From NCBI GenBank assembly GCA_022709625.1, contig JAKLIL010000041.1, forward strand, positions 1-10,793: a stretch of 10,793 nt of DNA. Direction: 5' to 3'. The position numbers were made by a program, and so were the translations under genes. This DNA comes from Verrucomicrobiota bacterium (GTDB lineage Bacteria; Verrucomicrobiota; Kiritimatiellia; CAIQIC01; Lenti-01). The notes under the pieces were generated by a model. That model did not search any database and was not told the DNA's origin. It saw only the letters and a list, made by a program, of their open reading frames with translations. Shown here in pieces: positions 5,707-10,793 of this stretch (within the stretch, counting starts at the first letter, position 1; each line of letters begins with the position of its first letter).

Positions 5707-6996
5707 TCAGGAAGCCAATCCGGCCAGGTTCCGATAGGGGCTGCGCTGGCCGAACTGCGGGCCGCCGGCGAAGACGGCGTAGCTGAAATCCCGGTCGAGC
5801 AGCTTGTGGCGGTAGCGGGAGACGTCGACCTGGTGGCGGATCAGGGCGCCGTAGAAGCCGGACTTCTGGATGTCGCCCACGAACACCAGGCCCACGATGC
5901 GGCCGTTCTTCAGCACGAGCTTCTTGTAGACTGCATCGCCTTCCGTCTGGCTGAGCACTTCGACGTTTTCGCGGCTTTCGTTGGGCACGAGCACCTGGCC
6001 GAAGGAAATCGCGGGCACCCGGTGGAACTGGACGGCGTTCTGGATGCCGATCGCGCCGGAGTAGACCCGCGCGCGCCCGGCCATGTTGAAGGCGGCGAAC
6101 TTGCCCTGCAGGACGGCGTTGAACCAGGTGGCCGAGGGCATCCGCCGGCCCGTGGTGGCGTCGTCGATTTCGATGGCGTCGCCGGCGGCGTAGACGTGGG
6201 GCGCCGAGGTCTGCAGGCGGTCGCTCACGCGGATGCCGCGACCGGTTTCGAAGCCGGCCTGCTGGGCCAGTTCCTTGTTGGGTTCGGTGCCGGTGGCGAC
6301 GACGACGAGGTCGGCCTGCACGTGGGGCTTGTCCGCCAGCGCGACGCCGGTGGCGCGGCCGGGGCCGAGGATGCCGGCGACGCTCTGGTTGAGGACGATC
6401 CGCACGCCCATGCGCTCGAGATCGCGCTGGATGATGGCGGCGCCCTGGGCATCGAGCTGGTTGGGGAGGATCTGGCCGCAGCGTTCGACCACCGTCGTCT
6501 GGATGCCGCGGCGGGCAAGGGCGTAGGCCGCTTCCAGCCCCGCGAAGCCCGCGCCGATGACGGCGGCGGTCCGGGCCGTTTCCGCGCGGGCGGCGATGGC
6601 CTTGGCATCCTTGAGGGAGTGGAAGGAGATGACGCCGTCGAGTTCGCGGCCGGGGATGTCAGGAATCCAGGGCCGGGAACCGGTGGCCAGCAGCAGCTCG
6701 TCGTAGGCGACGGTTTCGCCGTTGCTGCACACGACGTTGCGAGAGGCGGCGTTGATGCGCTCGACCCGCACGCCGGAGACGTAGCGGAGGCGGCGGTCTT
6801 CCGCGAAATGGGCGGTCTTGAAATACAGCTCCGATTCCCGCAGGCGCCCGTCCGCCAGGCGCGAGATCATGCAGCGCGAATAGGGCGGGCCGGATTCCTC
6901 GGTGATGATCTGGATGTCCGCCTCCGGATCGAGCTTCCGGAGGTCTTCGGCGGCTTGCGCGCCGGCGGCGCTGGCTCCGACAATGACGTATTTCAT
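5707..6996 (-). CDS. FAD/NAD-dependent oxidoreductase of the CODH operon (CooF-linked FNOR)
   Basis: A 429-aa two-dinucleotide-fold flavoprotein of the NADH oxidase/nitrite reductase-like class. The N-terminal FAD motif is GASAAG (residues 7-12), the redox-active or substrate-site motif PPYSRC has C42, LLLATGSRPW follows at 101-110, a second Rossmann motif GAGFAG lies at 148-153 with E171 ending the next strand (favouring NADH over NADPH), and HVYAAGDA closes the FAD site. It lies 10 nt after cooF, third in a cooS-cooF-FNOR operon. This gene order recurs in other anaerobes, where the enzyme is thought to pass CO-derived electrons from CooF to NAD(P)+. The C-terminal part (about 310-429) is family-specific and carries no extra cofactor motif that I recognise. 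Confidence 0.9.
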   Translation of the reverse strand: MKYVIVGASAAGAQAAEDLRKLDPEADIQIITEESGPPYSRCMISRLADGRLRESELYFKTAHFAEDRRLRYVSGVRVERINAASRNVVCSNGETVAYDELLLATGSRPWIPDIPGRELDGVISFHSLKDAKAIAARAETARTAAVIGAGFAGLEAAYALARRGIQTTVVERCGQILPNQLDAQGAAIIQRDLERMGVRIVLNQSVAGILGPGRATGVALADKPHVQADLVVVATGTEPNKELAQQAGFETGRGIRVSDRLQTSAPHVYAAGDAIEIDDATTGRRMPSATWFNAVLQGKFAAFNMAGRARVYSGAIGIQNAVQFHRVPAISFGQVLVPNESRENVEVLSQTEGDAVYKKLVLKNGRIVGLVFVGDIQKSGFYGALIRHQVDVSRYRHKLLDRDFSYAVFAGGPQFGQRSPYRNLAGLAS

Positions 6997-7006
6997 GGCG
7001 GTTTCC

Positions 7007-7489
7007 TCAGGCGATGGCGGACGGGTCGGGCACGTCGACGACGGACAGCACGTTCATGGGGCAGGCTTCGACGCAGGCCGGCGTGTCCCGGTCCGGGCAC
7101 AGGTCGCACTTGATGGCCACGGCGAATTTGGCGCCCGCCGCGGGATCGGCTTCGGCGGAGGGCGAAATGACGCCGTAGGGGCAGGCCATGATGCACATCC
7201 AGCAGCCGACGCACTGCTGTTCGTGGCCCTGGTTGGTCACGACGCCGGTCGCGGGATCCTTCTGCATGCAGCCGGCCATGCAGGCGCTGACGCACAGCGG
7301 TTCGACGCAATGGCGGCAGACCACCGGCACGGGGCCGGCCTCGTATTCGATGAAGATGCGGGTCTTGGCTTCCGGCTGCTCCAGGGCGGCCCGGGCGGCG
7401 CTGCCCGAACGGGAATGCGCCGCGATGCAGGCCTGCTCGCACCGCTTGCAGCCCGTGCAGTCCTTGGCGTTGACGGCCAGTTTTCTCAT
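7007..7489 (-). CDS. cooF: CooF-like four-cluster ferredoxin, CODH electron carrier
   Basis: A 160-aa DMSO-reductase-beta/HycB-type ferredoxin with 16 cluster cysteines in four groups: C11, C14, C17, C21; C58, C61, C66, C70; C93, C96, C99, C103; and C128, C131, C139, C143. One extra Cys is at 74. Four [4Fe-4S] clusters form a wire from the CooS D-cluster to a downstream acceptor. There is no Tat or Sec signal, so it is cytoplasmic like its partner. GGAGGAGG lies about 8 nt before the ATG. It is 23 nt after cooS and 10 nt before the FNOR gene, so the three are co-transcribed. The adjacent flavoprotein, rather than a CO-linked hydrogenase, indicates an NAD(P)H or similar outlet for the electrons. 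Confidence 0.93.
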   Translation of the reverse strand: MRKLAVNAKDCTGCKRCEQACIAAHSRSGSAARAALEQPEAKTRIFIEYEAGPVPVVCRHCVEPLCVSACMAGCMQKDPATGVVTNQGHEQQCVGCWMCIMACPYGVISPSAEADPAAGAKFAVAIKCDLCPDRDTPACVEACPMNVLSVVDVPDPSAIA

Positions 7490-7512
7490 CTTGCGTTCCT
7501 CCTCCGTCGGCT

Positions 7513-9402
7513 TCAGGAATGGGACAGGCCCAGCTTGGCGCGCTTGGCGTCGATGTGCGCCAGGAAGGCGTCCGCGGCCTTGACGGGATCGGTTTCGACG
7601 AACACCCGGCCGCCGGTCAGGCTCTCCACGTCCTGCGTCAGGATGCGGGTGACGAGCGGGCTGCCGAGGACGGGCGGCGCCGGCGACAGGTGCAGCGCCA
7701 GCCCGAAGGCCACGGCGGTGAAGGCGTCGGCCACGGCTTTCTGCTCCATGTATTCGGGGGCGGACGCCACGACGGGCAGGTCAGGCACGTCCACGCCGAG
7801 GGCGTCGGCCACGGCCACGGCGGTGCCGATGATCTTGCCGATGTCCGTGCAACTGCCGTAGGACAGGCACGGCGGCACGCCGAGCGCGCCGCAGACGGAC
7901 GCCAGGCCGTCGCCGGCGTGCTTGGCCGATTCGCTGCCCATGAGATCCGCGTTCTGCATCGCGCTCGAGCAGCAGCCCGCGCCGATGACGAGGACGTCTC
8001 GTTCGATCAGCTGGCTGGCGAGCGTGGCGATGTGCGCGCCGGACTCGCCTTCGCGGACGGTGGTGCAGCCCACGAGGGCGGCGATGCCCCGGACCTGGCC
8101 GCCGGCGATCGCGTCGACCAGCGGCTGGACGGTCCCGCCCAGCGCGCCCACGACGCTCTCCGTGGTGAAGCCGGCGATGGCGGTCTGCTTCGTGGGCGGC
8201 ACGTTGACCGCCCCGCGCTTGCCGAAGGCCTCCACCGCGCGGGCGAGGATGGCTTCCGCGATTTCCGCGGCCTTGTGTGGCTCGAACTCGAGGCGTTCGA
8301 CGCCGGCCTGGCGGATGACCTTGTCGGTCGAGATCAGGTGGGTGTGGTATTTCGGCGCGAACTGCTCGGCCATGCTGGGCATGAGGCAGTTGTAGTCGAA
8401 CGCCAGCACGTCCACGGCGCCCGTGGCCAAGACCAGCTCCTGCTGGATCCAGTTGCCGATCTGGCCGTAGAAGACGTCCTTGTATTCGGAGGCGATGTTG
8501 AAGATCTGCTGGCCCTCGCAGAGCGAGCCGTAGACCTTCAGGCCGTTCTTCGCGCCGGCCTGCCGGGCCTTGGCCTGCCAGGCCGGGTTGCGCGCGGCCT
8601 CGAGGACCTTGATCGCCAGCAGGGGCTGGTGGCCGTGCATCATCACGTTCACCGCGTCCGGATCGAGGACGCCGATGTTGACCGCGCCCGCGTTGGGCTT
8701 GGCCGTGCCCGTGAGGATTTCCTGGATGGTGGTGATGCCGTAGAGCCCGGCGTATTCGTTGGCGATGCCCATGCGCAGGCAGTGCAGCAGCAGGTCCACG
8801 ACGTCGTTGTTGACGTTGGTCATGCTCTTGGAGAGGCCCGTGGCCACTTCCGAATTGGGGCCGCCGGGAACGATGCCCAGCTGGCGCCAGACCGCGAGGC
8901 GCTTGGGCGGGGCGAGGACTTCGACGAGCTTCAGCGGCTCGTAGTCGTTGCCGTTGATCTGCTGGATGAAGAACTCGCCGAAGCGGCGGGCGACGTCGAG
9001 GTCGGAGCCCGCGATGCCGAACCGGGCGGCGACGGCGCGCAGTTTTTCGGGCTCCTGGATTCGGTAGTCCGCGCGGCCTTCGCCGACGGCCTGCAGGGTG
9101 CGGGCGACGTTGCGGGCGTGGTAGACGTTGGCCGCGGTGCCCTGCGCGCACTTGGCAAGCAGGTTGCGCGCGACGATCAGATCCGCGGTCGCGCCGCAGA
9201 CGCCGCGGCTGGCCTTGCGGGTGATCTGGCAGGGGCCGTCGGTGCACAGCGTGCAGCAGACGCCGAGCGTGCCGAACGCGCACTGTGGCTGCTGGGCGGC
9301 GAACCGCTCGTAGATGGTCGTCATCCCGTCCTTGCGGGCGACCTCGTACATGTATTCGGACAGGGGGTCCGCCGGCTGGTTGCGGTAGGCGATGGTTTCC
9401 AT
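7513..9402 (-). CDS. cooS: Anaerobic Ni-Fe carbon monoxide dehydrogenase, catalytic subunit
   Basis: A 629-aa protein, close to the roughly 636 aa of Carboxydothermus CODH-II. It catalyses CO + H2O to CO2 + 2 e- + 2 H+ reversibly as a cytoplasmic homodimer. The D-cluster pair is C41 and C49, the B-cluster C50, C53, C58 and C69. C-cluster ligands are H256/H258 (MHGHQP), C295 (GSLCEGQ), C339 (DYNCLMPS), C446 (VGCTTVRE), C477 (GAGCCSS) and C518 (YGSCTDIGK). Acid-base residues K555 (MEQKAV) and H95 (NVYHARN) are present, so the enzyme looks catalytically intact. GAGGAG lies about 7 nt before the ATG. It leads cooS-cooF-FNOR under a promoter with the shared 8-4-8 operator. No nickel-insertion gene (cooC, cooJ, cooT) and no acetyl-CoA synthase subunit are in the window. 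Hcp, also in the window, belongs to the same structural superfamily. Confidence 0.97.
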   Translation of the reverse strand: METIAYRNQPADPLSEYMYEVARKDGMTTIYERFAAQQPQCAFGTLGVCCTLCTDGPCQITRKASRGVCGATADLIVARNLLAKCAQGTAANVYHARNVARTLQAVGEGRADYRIQEPEKLRAVAARFGIAGSDLDVARRFGEFFIQQINGNDYEPLKLVEVLAPPKRLAVWRQLGIVPGGPNSEVATGLSKSMTNVNNDVVDLLLHCLRMGIANEYAGLYGITTIQEILTGTAKPNAGAVNIGVLDPDAVNVMMHGHQPLLAIKVLEAARNPAWQAKARQAGAKNGLKVYGSLCEGQQIFNIASEYKDVFYGQIGNWIQQELVLATGAVDVLAFDYNCLMPSMAEQFAPKYHTHLISTDKVIRQAGVERLEFEPHKAAEIAEAILARAVEAFGKRGAVNVPPTKQTAIAGFTTESVVGALGGTVQPLVDAIAGGQVRGIAALVGCTTVREGESGAHIATLASQLIERDVLVIGAGCCSSAMQNADLMGSESAKHAGDGLASVCGALGVPPCLSYGSCTDIGKIIGTAVAVADALGVDVPDLPVVASAPEYMEQKAVADAFTAVAFGLALHLSPAPPVLGSPLVTRILTQDVESLTGGRVFVETDPVKAADAFLAHIDAKRAKLGLSHS

Positions 9403-9464
9403 GGTGCGTCTCCTCGGGCGGGGTTGGCTGTTCCCGAACCGGACCCGCGGCGGTCCGGATCGTC

Positions 9465-9499
9465 GACATATAATAAGACTAAGAAGTCTTATATGTCAA
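9465..9499 (-). promoter_or_regulatory. cooS-operon promoter with shared 8-4-8 operator (site B)
   Basis: On the minus strand a consensus -35 TTGACA (9494-9499), an 18-nt spacer and -10 TATTAT (9470-9475) are seen. The perfect inverted repeat ATAAGACT-AAGA-AGTCTTAT (9473-9492) fills the spacer and overlaps the -10. Outer arms GACATAT (9465-9471) and ATATGTC (9491-9497) add a second, nested inverted repeat. A dimer bound here would block RNA polymerase. The expected leader is about 60 nt. Confidence 0.82.
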
Positions 9500-9540
9500 G
9501 CGTGCGTGCGGAATCTCCCGCGGGAAAAGCAGGTGGGGCG

Positions 9541-9714
9541 TCAGATCTGGGCATCTACGGATGCCGCGGACTGTTCTTCGCAGATGAAGTTGTTTTTGCC
9601 GGCGGCGACCCCCTGCGGCAGCTGGCCGTTCAGCAGGAAAATGGCGGCGAGCAGCGCGCCGCATCCGGCCAGCAACCTCGAGGCGGAGGGCCCGCCGGCT
9701 TGATCGGTATCCAT
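9541..9714 (-). CDS. Small single-span membrane protein of unknown function
   Basis: 57 aa from the ATG at 9714. A short polar N-terminus (MDTDQAGGPSAS) is followed by one hydrophobic segment (about 13-32, LLAGCGALLAAIFLLNGQL) and a polar tail with a single Cys (NNFICEEQ). The start at 9714 is preferred because AGGA lies about 8 nt upstream; an in-frame ATG at 9744 would add 10 residues but has a poor ribosome site. I do not recognise the family. The case for a real gene is its context: a near-consensus promoter with a perfect 8-4-8 operator 50-100 bp upstream in the same orientation, directly ahead of the similarly controlled cooS operon. It could anchor or partner a redox complex, but nothing in the sequence shows this. 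Confidence 0.6.
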   Translation of the reverse strand: MDTDQAGGPSASRLLAGCGALLAAIFLLNGQLPQGVAAGKNNFICEEQSAASVDAQI

Positions 9715-9766
9715 GGGCGCATTCCTGAACGACGGAATTCGCATGCCGCCGCACCATTAAACACTA

Positions 9767-9814
9767 ATATAAGACAACAATGTCTTATATACGGCCGCCG
9801 GAAAGGATTGTCAA
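9767..9814 (-). promoter_or_regulatory. Small-protein promoter with shared 8-4-8 operator (site C)
   Basis: On the minus strand: -35 TTGACA (9809-9814), 17-nt spacer, -10 TATATA (9786-9791). The perfect inverted repeat ATATAAGACA / TGTCTTATAT (9767-9776 and 9781-9790) around ACAA overlaps the -10 and start point; its core ATAAGACA-N4-TGTCTTAT lies at 9769-9788. It is the best-preserved of the three sites. It also lies about 120 bp upstream of the plus-strand flavoprotein gene, which it might influence less directly. Confidence 0.8.
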
Positions 9815-9852
9815 GGCGATGCGCCCTGGAAGGCGGTGCTCCATGCGGCGGA

Positions 9853-9882
9853 TTGGCAGCCGAGGCTGGGGCGTGGTAGGGT
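9853..9882 (+). promoter_or_regulatory. Possible promoter of the CoA-disulfide reductase-like gene
   Basis: TTGGCA (9853-9858), 18-nt spacer, TAGGGT (9877-9882), 28 bp before the ATG at 9911. The -10 is a poor match, so this is a tentative call. Apart from this and the minus-strand -35 at 9809-9814 I see nothing else in 9815-9910. Confidence 0.35.
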
Positions 9883-9910
9883 GGAACCCGATTCGAGGAA
9901 AGGACTTGGA

Positions 9911-10793
9911 ATGAAAACGATCATCATCGGCGGCGTGGCGGGCGGAGCGAGCGCGGCGGCGCGGTTGCGGCGGCTGGACGAGCAGGCGGAAATCGTGCTG
10001 CTGGAGAAGGGCCCGCACATGTCCTACGCCAATTGCGGCCTGCCGTACCACCTCGGCAAGATCATTCCCGAGCGCAACTGGCTGCTGGTGATGACGCCGG
10101 AGAGTTTCCGCAAGCGCTTCAACGTGGACGTGCGCGTGAACCACGAGGTTACCGCCATCGACCGCGCGCAAAAGACGGTCAAGATCCTGAACCGCCAGAC
10201 CGGGGCGGAGAGCGAAGAGCGCTACGACAAGCTGGTGATCGCCACGGGTTCCTCCCCGATGCAGCTCAAGCTACCGGGCATCGACCTGCCCGAAGTGTTG
10301 CCGCTGTGGACGCTGGAGGACATGGACCGCATCGCGAAGAAGCTCGACGCGGGCGCCAAGCGCGCGATCGTGGTCGGCGGCGGGTTCGTGGGCATGGAAC
10401 TGGCCGAGAGCCTGCGGCACCGCGGGCTGGCGGTGACGCTGTTGGAAATGGGTCGACAGCTCCTGCCGACGATGGACGAGGAAATGAGTTCGCTGCTGGC
10501 CGAGGAACTGCGGCTGGCGGGCATCGTCGTCGAACTGGGCGCGACGGTGTCGGCGTTCGCGCCGGCCGCGGGCGGCGGCGTGACGGCGACGGTCAAGGAC
10601 GGGCGCTCCTGGACGGCGGACGTGGTGGCGTTGTGCGTGGGCGTGAAGCCCAATTCCGCGCTGGCGCAGGCCGCGGGGCTGGAGATCGGTCCCAAGGGGC
10701 ACATCGTGACCGACGCGCAGATGCGCACGAAAGACCCGGATGTGTTCGCGGTGGGCGACGTCGTTTCGGTGGTCGATCCGGTGTTCGGCGGGA
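9911..10793 (+). CDS. CoA-disulfide reductase / NADH oxidase-like flavoprotein, 3'-truncated by window edge
   Basis: 294 codons are visible, reading off the right edge; family members are about 440-450 aa, or about 550 aa with a C-terminal rhodanese domain, which cannot be seen here. The first Rossmann motif IIGGVAGGASAAARLRR (5-21) ends in E32 for FAD. The single active-site cysteine C42 is in SYANCGLPYHLG, the signature of CoA-disulfide reductases and related NADH oxidases or persulfide reductases. LVIATGSSP lies at 108-116, the NAD(P)-binding GGGFVG at 156-161 with E179 after the second strand, and DVFAVGDVV near the edge completes the FAD site. It probably uses NAD(P)H to reduce low-molecular-weight disulfides, persulfides or O2. 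GAGGAAAGGA precedes the ATG by about 7 nt. It is divergent from the small membrane protein gene. Confidence 0.92.
   Translation, partial: MKTIIIGGVAGGASAAARLRRLDEQAEIVLLEKGPHMSYANCGLPYHLGKIIPERNWLLVMTPESFRKRFNVDVRVNHEVTAIDRAQKTVKILNRQTGAESEERYDKLVIATGSSPMQLKLPGIDLPEVLPLWTLEDMDRIAKKLDAGAKRAIVVGGGFVGMELAESLRHRGLAVTLLEMGRQLLPTMDEEMSSLLAEELRLAGIVVELGATVSAFAPAAGGGVTATVKDGRSWTADVVALCVGVKPNSALAQAAGLEIGPKGHIVTDAQMRTKDPDVFAVGDVVSVVDPVFGG

Noticed and set aside
5051..9788. FNR, CooA or other CRP-family sites as an explanation for the 8-4-8 repeats
   Set aside because: The FNR/CRP-type half-sites (TTGAT or TGTGA) are not present in the arms, no CRP-family regulator is in the window, and two Rrf2 genes are.
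7519..9879. A 786-codon plus-strand open frame opposite cooS
   Set aside because: It is antisense to a CooS gene with all cluster ligands in order, and its composition (Gly/Ala/Asp/Val-rich, no motifs) is typical of the mirror frame of a GC-rich gene.

Overview
The window is GC-rich (coding frames end mostly in G or C), densely coding, and almost entirely made of iron-sulfur, flavin and nickel-iron redox genes with two Rrf2-family regulators. It suggests a strict or facultative anaerobe. The degenerate intergenic palindromes (1447-1525, 3441-3546) resemble dispersed repeats I associate with environmental, PVC-like genomes (Verrucomicrobiota, Kiritimatiellota or relatives), but that taxonomic guess is weak. 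All genes run leftward (minus strand) except the second Rrf2 regulator and the last gene.

Region 1 (1-3410, minus strand). A promoter with a perfect 10-bp-arm inverted repeat (3372-3395) drives a secreted DUF6448-like protein, Rrf2 regulator #1 (GTG start) and a ferredoxin-type protein whose start overlaps the regulator by 4 nt. After a 178-bp gap containing a repeat comes the hybrid cluster protein gene hcp (NO/hydroxylamine reductase), cut by the left edge of the window.

Region 2 (3411-5706). A repeat-rich gap of about 350 bp precedes a two-gene minus-strand operon. It encodes a hemerythrin-domain protein with a Cys-bearing N-terminal domain (RIC/YtfE-like architecture) and a stand-alone version of the C-terminal domain of the region 1 ferredoxin. 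Rrf2 regulator #2 is divergent from this operon (plus strand, 5183-5617) and carries an IscR/NsrR-like Cys-Cys-Cys-His motif. Small hairpin repeats sit between it and the next operon.

Region 3 (5707-9499, minus strand). A compact cooS-cooF-FNOR operon: anaerobic Ni-Fe carbon monoxide dehydrogenase, a 16-Cys electron-transfer ferredoxin and an FAD/NAD oxidoreductase. Together they can pass electrons from CO to a nicotinamide pool. No CooC, CooA, RcoM, ACS or hydrogenase is present in the window.

Region 4 (9541-10793). A 57-aa single-span membrane protein gene (minus) is divergent from a CoA-disulfide reductase/NADH oxidase-like flavoprotein (plus, cut by the right edge).

The main discovery is a shared operator. 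The same 8-4-8 inverted repeat, (A/T)TAAGAC(A/T)-N4-(A/T)GTC(C/T)TA(A/T), lies in the promoters of the hemerythrin operon (5051-5070), the cooS operon (9473-9492) and the small membrane protein (9769-9788). In each it touches or overlaps the predicted -10 box or start point. A different palindrome, containing TTCTGGTAT, marks the regulator #1 operon, and a half copy with the same promoter geometry precedes regulator #2. I infer a two-tier Fe-S (Rrf2) circuit joining NO/O2 defence (Hcp, hemerythrin) to CO oxidation, with an Rrf2 protein in the role usually given to CooA or RcoM.
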